Assembly: GCA_022570795.1 (NCBI GenBank)
Contig: JAKUDP010000002.1
Coordinates: forward strand, 1,302,001 to 1,366,000
From: Sphaerulina vaccinii
Taxonomy: Eukaryota > Ascomycota > Dothideomycetes > Mycosphaerellales > Mycosphaerellaceae
Reading direction: 5' to 3'
DNA: 64,000 nucleotides
The position numbers and the translations under genes were made by a program. Below, in pieces: positions 53,765 to 64,000 of this stretch; position 1 is the stretch's first letter; every line of letters begins with the position of its first letter. The notes beneath the pieces were generated by a model. That model was not told the origin of the DNA. It did no database searches and was given only the letters and a program-made list of their open reading frames with translations.

Positions 53765-54206
53765 CTTTGAAAAGTCGAAGCCAGATGGGATATTTCGGCG
53801 CCAGGTGTGTCCGTTTACTCGATAGTGGCCGTGATCGTCTCCGCGTTTCGTCTATACTCTCCAAATGCGTGTACAGATGGCGGGTTTGCCGTGCATACCA
53901 CGATTCTTCTGGCTGCATGCAGTGTGGCTGAGTGCATACCGAGCTTCCGAAAGCCGGCAGGTGGTCGTGAATGCGTCCTAGTGCTTCGTGATACTTTCTT
54001 GTCGGAGAAGAAGGGTGCTCATATGCCTCGCTCGTTTTGTGCTCAGCCTGAACAGTAGCTAGTGAGTCATATCCCGATTGAAACAAGGGTCGAGTGGTAG
54101 CTGAAAGTCGTATAAAAGCGAGGGCAATGGAGTGCTTATTAGTTGGCGTTTGCCAATTCCCAGAGTTTGACTTCGCGCTCGCAGCAGCTGCTGCAGTCCG
54201 CTGCAA

Positions 54207-54667
54207 CGTGAAGTCACAAGAGCAGCAGTTCGCGCCTCATCGAAGCGACTGCTCTATATCGAGAGGTTGGCATGGACTGCTGCTGGCTTCGCGTTTATGA
54301 CAGAATTGCACATGGCGTGGCCATGAAGGTGAATAGAGGATGAGGCTCATGTCGGCATACTGCAGCTAGTACTCTTGCCGACGGGTCTGAATGCGTACCT
54401 TGGCGTGTCATACAGGCTCTGGTAGGTGGTAGTTGTCGATCTTGTGATGTTCGGTGATGGTACCTAGAGTTGTCGTGAGGTGAAGTCGAGTACATGTATC
54501 TTGCTGTCGGCTAAAAGTAGGCTAGGGGCGATGGCGTCAGAAAGGTTAATCTGCGGTATTCGAGACCGAGCAACATTTGAGTGACTCTTCTTGCTTTGCT
54601 CACATCTCCTTTCCAACACCACATTGACTTGAACAATTCTCATGCTTGTTGTGCCGGGTCTTCAACG
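54207..54667. other. Intergenic region upstream of MET2
   Basis: It contains the presumed promoter of MET2. No gene or RNA recognised. Confidence 0.45.
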
Positions 54668-56335
54668 ATGACGACTGCCCCCCATGGACTGGTTCACGCC
54701 TCCGAAGACAACTCCAAAACTCAGCAGTTCAGTACACTTTCACCTCATAACCACAGTTCAATGCCCCCACTAACACCTCTCCGTGTAGAGCGCATCAAGC
54801 CAGCTGATCAGACCGAGAACCCCTTCGTCTCCTTGATTCCGAACCAGGATATCGCTATCGTCCCTCAGTTCACTCTCGAATCCGGCGCGACTCTCTATAA
54901 TGTGCCTGTTGCCCACAAAACATACGGGACTCTCTCGCCGGAAGGAGATAATGCTATGGTCATCTGCCACGCCTTGACGGGAAGTGCAGATGTGCAAGAC
55001 TGGTGGGGTCCTCTACTTGGCGGACCTGGACCCAATGGCGAAGAGAGCAGAGCATTTGACATGAGCCGCTTCTTCATCGTCTGCTTCAACAGTCTGGGAA
55101 GTCCTTATGGCAGTGCCAGTCCTGTGACTGCGAAGAACGGCGACAAGGATGAAGGAAGCTATGGACCAGAGTTCCCACTCACCACTATTAGAGACGATGT
55201 GAATCTCTTCAAGATCTTGCTCGACGATCTGGGCGTGAAGAAGATTGCTACTGTCATCGGAGGCAGTATGGGTGGAATGCTCGTGTTGGAGTTTGCATAC
55301 TTTGGGAAAGACTATGTCAGGACCATCATACCAATCGCAACATCTGCTAGGTACAGTGCTTGGGGTATCAGCTGGGGCGAAGCACAAAGGCAGAGCATCT
55401 ATTCAGATCCAAAGTATGATGATGGGTACTACCCATACGAAGATCCGCCCGCGAGTGGACTCGGAGCTGCAAGAATGAGTGCTCTCCTCACCTACCGCTC
55501 TCGAGACAGCTTCGAGAGCAGGTTTGGCAGAAAGCACCCAGATCCGAAACAAGCCCGGGGTGGTATAAACGCCATGCAACGACCAGGAACGCCAAAGTCG
55601 GAAGACGCAAGCGGAGAGCACTTCTATACCCACAACGATGGCCATCGCAACGCCGGTAGTCCGCGCCAGAACGGCCACAGCCGCAGACACTCACGAGCGA
55701 CCAACACAGAAGGCGATTTATCTTCCAGCGTTGACTCTCTCCACCTCCAAGAAAAGGAACCACAGATGACGGTCCAGGATCCTCAGTTCTCAGGCGATAA
55801 AGAAATCCCAGTGGAGATGAGGCCATCGAACCCGAACAGACGAAAAGTCCCAACCTACTATAGTGCTCAATCCTACCTCCGGTACCAAGGCGAGAAGTTC
55901 ATCAAGCGCTTCGATGCAAACTGCTACATTGCGATTACTCGCAAGCTCGACACACACGACGTGGCTAGAGGCCGCACCGACACAACTGGCTCTCCAACAC
56001 CAGAAGAAGTCCGAGCTGCGCTGGCCATGATCGAACAACCAACACTTGTTCTTGGAATCCAATCAGATGGCCTATTCACGTACCAGGAACAGGAAGAATT
56101 GGCAGCTGCTATACCCAACGCAGAGTTGAAGACTATCGACAGTCCAGATGGACACGATGCTTTCCTACTTGAGTTCAAGCAGGTCAATGGCTTCTTGAAG
56201 GAGTTCTTGAAGCGCGAATTACCGGATATTATGGCCAGAGAGCCGGTGAACTGGCCGCCGAAGCAGGAAGAGAAAGCTGAGGCTAAGGCTAGTGTATTTG
56301 GAGAGGCGGAGGCGGAGGATATCACGGCTTGGTGA
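54668..56335 (+). CDS. Homoserine O-acetyltransferase
   Basis: A 555-residue intronless alpha/beta hydrolase that acetylates homoserine with acetyl-CoA, the entry step of methionine synthesis by sulfhydrylation. Core motifs are VICHALTGSADVQDWWGPLL, FFIVCFNSLGSPYGSASP, IGGSMGGM (nucleophile Ser), LGIQSDGLFT (Asp) and DSPDGHDAFLLEF (His). A Ser/Asn/His-rich insert of about 90 residues (from KHPDPKQARGG to RKVPTYYSAQ) is predicted disordered and is longer than in bacterial MetX. An in-frame Met at 54,581 would add 29 residues of leader. Start MTTAPHGL is preferred but not certain. Confidence 0.94.
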   Translation: MTTAPHGLVHASEDNSKTQQFSTLSPHNHSSMPPLTPLRVERIKPADQTENPFVSLIPNQDIAIVPQFTLESGATLYNVPVAHKTYGTLSPEGDNAMVICHALTGSADVQDWWGPLLGGPGPNGEESRAFDMSRFFIVCFNSLGSPYGSASPVTAKNGDKDEGSYGPEFPLTTIRDDVNLFKILLDDLGVKKIATVIGGSMGGMLVLEFAYFGKDYVRTIIPIATSARYSAWGISWGEAQRQSIYSDPKYDDGYYPYEDPPASGLGAARMSALLTYRSRDSFESRFGRKHPDPKQARGGINAMQRPGTPKSEDASGEHFYTHNDGHRNAGSPRQNGHSRRHSRATNTEGDLSSSVDSLHLQEKEPQMTVQDPQFSGDKEIPVEMRPSNPNRRKVPTYYSAQSYLRYQGEKFIKRFDANCYIAITRKLDTHDVARGRTDTTGSPTPEEVRAALAMIEQPTLVLGIQSDGLFTYQEQEELAAAIPNAELKTIDSPDGHDAFLLEFKQVNGFLKEFLKRELPDIMAREPVNWPPKQEEKAEAKASVFGEAEAEDITAW

Positions 56336-56635
56336 GTAGTGACTACAATGAGATGAATATGAAGGTATGATGAATCTGGTGCTGCTGCTACATGCGCGCA
56401 TCTACAAAACACGTTTGCAAAGTCTCGTTCCTGAACATGCCTATCATTCTGGCTGAACACGAGTCCTGTTGAATCTGCGCACCAAGTCCCTGCCATGAGC
56501 CAATCAGCAGAAGAGGCACGCTTCTGTTGCTCTGACTCGTCACTCATAGTCTGTTCAGCTGCTGTAGCGCCTGAATGCGCAGATCTCTAGCGTTGTATGA
56601 CGACTTGGCGCTACAATCTCCTACTGCAGACTGTC

Positions 56636-58302
56636 TCAACCAGCTCTATTCACAATGTCGCAGGCACGAGCATACTCCACAGGCTTCTCTGCCGACAGCT
56701 CCGCCAGAAAGTCGAACTTCGTTACATCAAAGCCGTGCTCCTTCTGCAGATCGTTGATGCGCTTCTTGTCTTCTAGAGTGAGCCGGCGGAAATGCTCAGT
56801 GTCCTGGTACCCGATCATAGTTGTCGGTTTCCTCATCTCAATTCCATCCCACTTGTCGTCGCGAATGGACACGTAGCGCTTGGTATGAACTTTCAGCTTA
56901 CGAGCAGCGCATAGCTCGAGTGGTAGGATGGCTGCACTTGGAGCCTATTGGGTCGATTAGTTTCATCCTTGTCTCCAAGTGGTTGCCGCGACGATAGGAG
57001 GTTCTGCTTTGTAGATGAACTCACCTCGTTCAGATTGGCGCGCTCCTTCATGATCTTCATATCATGAAGCAGAAGCTCGTTGTACTTTTCGTCCTTCTCA
57101 GTCTTTCTTGCCATCTCGGCGAGAAGATCTCGATTGGTGAAGCCAGCACCTCTGGATGGTGACACGCAATGAAGTATGTAAATGTTCAAGAGGTGAGACC
57201 AGCCGCTGAACGTCCAGGGGCAGAGACCGTGAACCACGGTCATGTTGTCGCCGATGACATCCATACTCTGAAACATCGTGCTTGCGAAAAGCTGCATGTT
57301 GTTGAGACGAAGAGCCAGGAATGCAATGCTGACAAGATAATCCGCCATGCACACTTGGAGAGCGACCTCGACATTATTAGATGCCGTGCCAGGGTACGTG
57401 CCCATCTGCTCCGCAAGTGCCCATTGGGCGTACTCCATGACTTGGTCGTATCCCCGCAGGGCTCTGTCCTCATGATTGTCCATGACCTCGATGTCGAGCG
57501 CCCACTTCGCCTTGCGCATGCTGGCATACAGCGACCACTTTCTTGCCGAAACCCAGACTAGCTGCGGACCAATGATGGAACGCAAACGATCTGCGAGGGC
57601 TGGGTTGACAGTAACTCCTAGGGACGAAAACAAGACCTTCATGTTCTCCGCTACAAGGAGGCCTTGGAGAGCTTTCTGCAATATTTTCTCCTGGAATTCA
57701 TCATCCATAACTCGGTGCTCCGTGTCGAATAGTCTGAAGTGAGTGGTCATTGGCGTGCAATCCGGTCTGCGACGTGCTCTCAATTGCATGGTGCCTTCAG
57801 TGTTACCAATCACAATGGCATCTCCTTGCACAGCCTGGAGGCCAATGTTGAGAATGGCAGCAAGCACATCAAGATCCTCGGCGAGTATCAGACACCAGTT
57901 CAGTCCGGGACGTTTGCCGCTGACACAGAAGTTCGGGAGAGCGCTGTCGTCGCGCTTGAGATGAATGCGTAAAGAGCAATGCTTAAACTTGAGGATCTTG
58001 GCTTTGCTGGTCGAGAGCAGTGGCACTATCGGCAGCAGTGTTGAGGTGAGAGGTCCTATGTTATGACTGATGACAACGAACTGATTGCGTTTGTAGAATA
58101 GTGCTTCCGCTTCCTTCTTGATGATCTTGTTGACGCCGAAGATATTGAGGTTATCGAAATGATATCGCATGCCATCAGATGCGATTCCATTGTCAAGAAG
58201 TAGTCTGTAGATCGTGTCTCGCAGCTCGCGTGGAATGGGAAAGTTCGTCAGTGGTGGTGAGGCTGTCATGTCTGGCAGCTGGCCTGATGTTTCGGTGGCC
58301 AT
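56636..58302 (-). CDS. PRELRD-type F-box-like protein, 528 residues
   Basis: Two exons (58,302-57,025; 56,944-56,636). The 80-bp intron GTGAGT..CAATAG joins RANLNE to APSAAILPLE in frame. The N-terminal FPIPRELRDTIYRLLLD followed by NLNIFGVNKIIKKEAEALFYKRN is the signature of a very large fungal family with an F-box/2EXR-like start. The rest consists of helices without a recognised domain. The C-terminal exon (RYVSIRDDKWDGIEMRKPTT) is well formed and ends at 56,636. Unlike the two copies at 21.5-25.5 kb this one is intact. Function unknown. Confidence 0.8.
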
Positions 58303-58486
58303 GTGGACGACCGAGGGAGTCGGTTGTTGTTGAGGCAGAGACAGTGGAAGGAAGTGAGTTCAGAGCAGTTCCGCAGATGTGCCCGCCAGCGAACGGCGCA
58401 AAGGTTTGTGATACAGTATCCACACTAGCTTAACGCTCGCCGTGCATATTCGCAGGGATCGTCTTGCTAGCGCGTGCAACTCGCGA

Positions 58487-59335
58487 TTACCAGTCTCCAC
58501 TCTTGATCATGTCGTCTTCCCAACCGTCGCAGTCTTGAGCCGTATATTGATAGAAGTCGTCGTAGTTGTCGTTACTGTGAGTCCGCTGCTCAGCTCTCCA
58601 AGGCCTAAGTTCGTTGTCTCGAGAGTGCGGATTGTAGCTAGCGCTCTGCGATTGCTGAATCCGCTTTCTCGTCTTGTCCAACATTTTGTTCCTCCAAGAT
58701 GAATTCAACTTGCCAGCATAAACATTGTATAGATGTTTCATGATGACCACATCTTGCGCACAATACTCCTTGATCTCGTTTGGTAGCGGGCGCTCGTTGA
58801 ACATTTCGTAATGTCCTCCGAGCTCTGGTGCGAAAAGTCGCCTGCCGCGATCTTTACACAGCTTCCAACCTGCGATTGCAGTTGTGGGCAGCCCACTGTC
58901 CTGTTCGACACACTTGGCAAGCCCTTTCACCAGTCGCTTCGATCCACGCCGCTGAGCTAGCTCCATAAGCTGAAGATCTCGAACGCCTGCTAGCTTGACG
59001 CCGAAGTGCTTGAACCGAGCATCGGAGTCATTACGGACGTCGAAGATGACTTTCTGTACATTTGAATCCTGTAGAACGTCTTTAGGAGTCAGACTTCCAG
59101 TCGTGAACGCCTTGTCTCCAAGGCTACGCACGTCGATCAGATACACAATGTCGTGCGAGGCTTCGTAGATTGATAGGATAGATATGGTTCCATGGCGACC
59201 TAGCTTAATGCCTTCCAGGTCGATGAACATGGATGGCGGCTCTTTGATCTCGAAGCGAAGTGCAGAGAGGAGTGCGAGCACACCTTGCTCGTTGTCGATG
59301 ATTTGGACAAGTGGCTGTTGTGTGCTTGAAGACAT
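58487..59335 (-). CDS. DEDD-family 3'-5' exonuclease domain protein
   Basis: A 282-residue intronless protein. Exo I reads MFIDLEGIKLG (Asp, Glu), Exo II VIFDVRNDSDARFKHFGVKL (Asp) and Exo III EYCAQDVVIMKHLY (Asp, with Tyr four residues before it). This is the RNase D/EXD1-like two-metal exonuclease arrangement. DLQLMELAQRRGSKRLVKGLAKCV between them is usual for the family. The C-terminus is polar. A role in RNA or DNA 3'-end trimming is expected; the fungal members of this group are not well characterised. Confidence 0.88.
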   Translation of the reverse strand: MSSSTQQPLVQIIDNEQGVLALLSALRFEIKEPPSMFIDLEGIKLGRHGTISILSIYEASHDIVYLIDVRSLGDKAFTTGSLTPKDVLQDSNVQKVIFDVRNDSDARFKHFGVKLAGVRDLQLMELAQRRGSKRLVKGLAKCVEQDSGLPTTAIAGWKLCKDRGRRLFAPELGGHYEMFNERPLPNEIKEYCAQDVVIMKHLYNVYAGKLNSSWRNKMLDKTRKRIQQSQSASYNPHSRDNELRPWRAEQRTHSNDNYDDFYQYTAQDCDGWEDDMIKSGDW

Positions 59336-59471
59336 GGTGTCGTTGTTATCCTGCTACGCTGGTAAACTCTTCAAATAAAAGTGCACAAGACGAGTGAGCG
59401 AAGTAGTGAACTGGCCCCTATTCCTGTTGGCAATTCGTCCTGGGTCGCGCTGGAAACAAGGACTACCATAG

Positions 59472-60083
59472 TCACGAGAAGCCAACTCCATCCATACCCT
59501 GTACTTCTCGATAGCTCATACACCTCCACTGCTCGTTGAGGAACCTCCATTCCATCTTCGACACAGCAGTCTTCGTAACACCAGGAGGATCACCACTGGA
59601 CTCTCCAGTAACGAAGCAATCAGCATAGCCATCTTCGATATGCACGATCGTCTCTAAGCCAATGATCTTACACTGGAATTCAGGGTTGGCAGCAGTGTAG
59701 GCCCGCCACATGTCGAGGACCTCGTCAGTAGTCACGTTCTGAATACCTTCTTGCCATTCTGTGGCTAGATCAGCCCTCCCAGTGGGGTACAGGTTCCATG
59801 GCTCGCTGTGAGGAGAGAAGTCTCGTCGATTGATCGCATCTGTAGAGGCGCGAGCGAAACGTTCGATGTACCGCTTGACTCTGTCCGTTTCCTTCGATGC
59901 TTGCTTCGAGTATACGCGGGATGTTCCTGTGTCATGGCTTGATACGAGTACGCTTGTGCTCACCAACACGCAACTTGATGTTGCGATTGTCAGATGTTGG
60001 AGTGGAAGGGAAGAAGCGGCGAAAAGGATGGATATATATGCCTCAGGCTCTACTTGCACCGGAACCTCCCGCCGTAGCTTCAT
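59472..60083 (-). CDS. NTF2/SnoaL-like protein
   Basis: About 203 residues from MKLRREVPVQ; a longer in-frame start at 60,152 would leave only 34 bp to the VPH1 ATG. The recognisable part is C-terminal: RYIERFARASTDAINRRDF, AANPEFQCKIIGLETIVHIE, ESSGDPPGVTKTAVSKMEWR, in the SnoaL-like helix-strand order. The first 70 residues are weakly coding-like and may hide an undetected intron. It shares the PPGV....M.W pattern with the protein at 40,134-40,643. Function unknown. Confidence 0.65.
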   Translation of the reverse strand: MKLRREVPVQVEPEAYISILFAASSLPLQHLTIATSSCVLVSTSVLVSSHDTGTSRVYSKQASKETDRVKRYIERFARASTDAINRRDFSPHSEPWNLYPTGRADLATEWQEGIQNVTTDEVLDMWRAYTAANPEFQCKIIGLETIVHIEDGYADCFVTGESSGDPPGVTKTAVSKMEWRFLNEQWRCMSYREVQGMDGVGFS

Positions 60084-60185
60084 CATCGTCTGGAGGCGAC
60101 AGCATGAAACAAGACCTTTCATACCACCAACACCACCCTTCATCACATACATTCTCCCGTTTGCCCCCGGAGAGAATCAGTCAAG

Positions 60186-62838
60186 ATGGCGGGCAAACAT
60201 GAGTCCCTCTTCCGGTCGCAGGAGATGACCCTGACGCAGCTCTATGTGGCCAACGAGATTGGGCGCGAGGTCGTTTCGGCGCTGGGAGAGCTGGGAGTCA
60301 TGCAGTTCCGCGATGTACGTCCTCAGTCTGTAGATAATACTGGATCAACAGAGGTATACTGACTGGGTGGGAATGTAGCTCAACCCGGAGACGACAGCCT
60401 TTCAACGTACTTTCACGCAGGAGATTCGCCGGTTGGACAATGTCGAACGCCAGCTCAACTACTTCCGCTCGCAGATCGAGAAGAATAGCATCGAGATGCG
60501 CTCCATCTACGAGTTCAGCAACACCTTCGCCGCCCCCTCCGCCTCCGAGATCGACGAGCTGGCAGACCGCAGCCAGAGCCTGGAGCAGCGCATACAGAGC
60601 TTGAATGAGAGCTACGAGACGTTGAAGAAGCGTGAGAGTGAGCTGACTGAGTGGCGATGGGTGCTGCGAGAGGCAGGCGGCTTTTTCGATCGCGCTCGAG
60701 GTCAAACAGAGGAGATTCGGCAGTCCATTGACTCTTCTGATGACGCGCCGCTGCTGCGCGATGTTGAGAATGCCAATGGCAATGCCGAAGGGGGCCAGCA
60801 GAGCTTCAGCGTGATGAACATTGGATTCGTGGCTGGTGTCATTCCTCGCGAGCGCATGGGTGCCTTTGAACGTATCTTATGGCGTACACTCCGTGGCAAC
60901 CTTTATATGAACCAGTCGGAGATCCCAGATGCTATCCTAGATCCGGAGAAGAACGAGGAGGTCCACAAGAATGTGTTCGTCATCTTCGCGCACGGGAAGG
61001 AGATCATCGCAAAGATCAGGAAGATTTCTGAGAGCTTAGGCGCCGATATCTACAACGTGGACGAGAACAGCGAGCTGCGCCGCGACCAGATCCACGAGGT
61101 CAACAGCCGTCTTCAGGATCTTGGAAATGTCCTTGGCAACACCAAGAGGACTCTCGATGCCGAGCTCACTCAAATCGGTCGCTCACTGGCAGCCTGGATG
61201 ATTGTTATCAAGAAGGAAAAGAGTGTCTATCAAACCTTGAACACCTTCTCCTACGATCCGGCACGCAAGACTTTGGTCGCAGAGGCCTGGGCTCCGACCT
61301 CTAACTTGGGTTTGATCAAGTCCACACTGCAGGATGTCAACGATCGTGCTGGTCTCTCTGTGCCAACGATTGTCAATCAAATCAAGACTTCCAAGACACC
61401 ACCGACATATAACAAGACCAACAAATTCACCCTCGGATTCCAAACCATCATCGACGCCTATGGTACTGCAAAGTACACGGAAGTCAATCCAGGTCTTCCT
61501 ACTATCGTCACCTTCCCCTTCCTGTTCGCTGTCATGTTCGGAGACTTTGGTCACGGAGCCATCATGACTTGCGCTGCTGTCGCCATGATCTACTTCGAAA
61601 AGCCACTACAGCGTGGCAAGCAAGATGAACTGTTCGGCATGGCCTTCTATGGCCGTTATATCATGCTCATGATGGGCATCTTCTCCATGTATACTGGTCT
61701 GATCTACTGCGATGCCTTCTCTAAGGAGATTCCGATCTTCAAAAGTATGTGGGAGTGGGACTTCCCTGACAACTACAACTCAACAAAAGGAGGAACCGTC
61801 AAGGCGCATCGCGTCGAAGGTTACACCTACCCATTTGGTCTGGACTGGAGATGGCACGACACCGATAACGATCTCCTGTTCAGCAACAGTTACAAGATGA
61901 AGTTGTCTATTATCATGGGTTGGGCACACATGACATACTCACTTTGCCTCTCTTATATCAACGCACGTCACTTCAGGACGCCTATCGATATCTGGGGCAA
62001 CTTCATTCCCGGCATGATCTTCTTCCAGGGCATCTTCGGGTATCTCGTTCTCACCATTGTCTGGAAGTGGGTGGTCGACTGGTATGCCATTGGCCAACAG
62101 CCACCAAACTTATTGAACATGCTCATCTACATGTTCTTATCACCAGGTACAGTAGAGGAACAACTGTACTCTGGACAAGGCGGAGTACAAGTCGTTCTGG
62201 TCCTGCTTGCTGTTGCCATGGTTCCAATCATGCTGTTCCTCAAGCCATTCTATCTCCGCTATGAGCACAACAAGGCTCGTGCCCAGGGATATCGCGGCAT
62301 TGGCGAGTCCTCTCACATCAGCGCCCTCGATGACGAAGATGAGTCTGGCCACGCCAATGGTGACGCTGGACGTCCTAGCTTTGCAGAGAGCGACCTCGAC
62401 GGCGCTGTCATCACCCAAGATATCGGTCATGGCGAAGGTCACGAAGAATTCGAGTTCAGCGAAGTCATGATTCACCAGGTCATCCACACCATCGAGTTCT
62501 GCTTGAACTGTGTCTCGCATACAGCTTCGTACCTACGACTCTGGGCTCTATCTTTGGCTCACCAACAGCTCTCTATTGTGTTATGGTCCATGACCATGAA
62601 GAACGCGTTCGGCTTCACGGGTGCTGTGGGTGTCATTGTCATCTTCATAGCATTCGTCTTCTGGTTCGCGCTCACCATTGCGGTTCTGGTCGTCATGGAG
62701 GGAACTAGTGCCATGTTGCATTCGCTTCGTCTGCATTGGGTGGAAGCGATGAGTAAACATTTCATTGGTGAAGGTATAGCGTTTGAGCCTTTCAGTTTCA
62801 AGGCGATGCTAGATGAAGAGTTGACAGAACTCAAGTAG
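60186..62838 (+). CDS. Vacuolar H+-ATPase subunit a (VPH1)
   Basis: Two exons (60,186-60,314; 60,379-62,838) encode 862 residues. The 64-bp intron has a GTACGT donor and ends ATGTAG. The cytosolic half starts with LFRSQEMTLTQLYVANEIGR and contains coiled-coil segments. The membrane half has about eight helices with the conserved FPFLFAVMFGDFGHGAI, GLDWRWHDT and SYLRLWALSLAHQQLS (the essential proton-channel arginine is the R of LRLW). Subunit a forms the half-channels of the V0 sector and sets vacuolar or Golgi targeting. The length suits fungal Vph1/Stv1. It shares a very short upstream region with the NTF2-like gene. Confidence 0.96.
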
Positions 62839-63484
62839 AGTAGCTCGATAGCTTAGTTGTAGACTTATTGAAGGAGACTTGTACATCTAGCCTCGTCCCT
62901 AGTCCGGTCACCTCAACTATCTGACCTCGCGGAGAACAACTTTGCACTGCATTGCGGCTGTGTTGCGATGCATTGTCTACAAGATGACGTGAGGCGACTC
63001 CATCCAAGCACACTTCTCCATCTTAGCCGTAACTTTTATTGCCCTTTGGCAGGTCACCGACAGTGCCTTAGTGCTGAAGAAGCAGCAACACAAGACATTC
63101 AGAATCTGTTCAAGGCGTCCAGCTGGCGCGCATGATTCCCGCAATGCTCCAACCCGAGGCAGTGCGATCGTTGGCATACATGTGCCTGGTTTATGAGGAT
63201 GGTAGCCACGATGTGACAGGTTCCTGCATTGTTAAAAATGTGGATGCAAAATCAGAAGTCACTGCTTTGGCTTTGACTACGAGTCCTGGCTTTAAAGGTC
63301 ATCAATGCAATGATCATTGGCTCGCCGTGATCAAGGATTATATTCCTATCTCAACTCTGCTCACACTTGGTTTTCGCGCTCGTAAATTTGAGCTCCTTCC
63401 ACCAACGACCAGCTTTACTCGAACCTCCTGCCCGCCTCACATCATATCGAAGAGCTGCACACAAGACCGGTGCTCACCATCATC
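62839..63484. other. Intergenic region
   Basis: It lies downstream of VPH1. Overlapping frames around 63,132-63,480 show no domain. Nothing recognised. Confidence 0.5.
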
Positions 63485-64000
63485 ATGGCAGTCGAAGCAA
63501 TACTCGGAGCAACGCAGTCCAAGGACTGGGACTCAGAGGGGAAACCTCGTCAGCTTATGGATCTGCCACCAGAGCTACTTTTGAAATTTTTGGAATTTGT
63601 TGTGGTCGAGCCGCGACGTATCACGCTTTTCGATGCGCCGTGCAAATGCCGACGCCCAGAATCGTGCCAACAATTCTATGGAGGACGCTGCTCGCATACG
63701 CTCAAGGAGCAACCAGGACTTACGAGGACGTGCCATTTCTTTCGCCACGAGGGCTTGAAACTATACTACTCAAAGAACGGATTCCGGATTGACTATGGAT
63801 TCGACAGGCTTTTCGGGGCACTCAACGTTATCGGTCGAGAACATGTCTCTAAAATATGCTTTTTCACGATCTCCAGGACCCATATTTCCCAATATGGACA
63901 GATGTAATTAAAGACATACAACGCGAAGCGCGAGAGACTACTTCAAGCGGTGCACCGCATCCCTGGACAGTACGAGTAGCCACACGCCAGAACGGGGAAC
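63485..64000 (+). CDS. F-box-like protein, cut by the window end, apparent frame break
   Basis: Starts MAVEAILGATQSKDW. QLMDLPPELLLKFLEFVVVEP is F-box-like and ENYKCRCRRPESC-type cysteines follow (CKCRRPESCQQ). The first frame stops at 63,907. A strongly coding-like continuation in another frame (FHDLQDPYFPIWTDVIKDIQ and on to the window end) implies that one base is missing in, or next to, the T5 tract at 63,860-63,864. The gene is incomplete at 64,000. Function unknown. Confidence 0.55.

Overview
The window comes from a filamentous ascomycete. The genes carry short GT..AG introns (mostly 44-140 bp) with CTAAC/CTGAC-like branch points. Several families are characteristic of Pezizomycotina (HET domain, DUF6594, PRELRD-type F-box-like proteins, Dal5-type MFS), and a 15-kb repeat block carries the signature of repeat-induced point mutation (RIP). 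A dothideomycete, possibly in or near Mycosphaerellales, fits best; that placement is inference.

Positions 1 to about 15,210 form a TpA-saturated, gene-free block of decayed Ty3/gypsy chromoviruses. One element runs on the + strand (gag-protease-RT-RNase H-integrase-chromodomain, about 300-5,215). A second is complete from LTR to LTR on the - strand (7,433-14,498, two 224-bp LTRs, near-perfect 5-bp target duplication). Fragments of other gag genes lie between them. Composition changes abruptly near 15,210.

From 15.5 to 30 kb there is a DHA2-type MFS exporter, a Tmt1-like methyltransferase, an F-box gene divergent from TAF9, two decaying paralogues flanking a short-chain dehydrogenase, a multi-stop pseudogene (25.5-26.6 kb), and the divergent RNA-processing pair CSL4/UTP11. 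From 29.3 to 38.3 kb come a frameshifted Dal5-like transporter next to a metal-dependent amidohydrolase (a likely uptake-plus-hydrolysis pair), a HET-domain membrane protein, a DUF6594 membrane protein, a single-domain retropepsin-like protein and a P-loop sulfotransferase-like protein.

From 38.8 to 54.2 kb are a methyltransferase, an NTF2-like protein, pyrroline-5-carboxylate reductase, a three-exon small secreted cysteine protein, an RBR-like RING protein without the catalytic cysteine, a Nudix hydrolase divergent from SRP72, a ruined GMC oxidoreductase, a secreted SGNH hydrolase and a seven-helix membrane protein. From 54.6 kb to the end lie MET2, a PRELRD-type protein, a DEDD exonuclease, a second NTF2-like protein, VPH1 (V-ATPase subunit a) and a truncated F-box-like gene. 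No CRISPR array or rRNA gene was seen, and no tRNA gene was recognised by eye.

Several genes need single-base frame corrections (TAF9, the Dal5-like carrier, an F-box-like paralogue, the last gene). Since TAF9 should be essential, part of this may be sequencing or assembly indels rather than true pseudogenisation.
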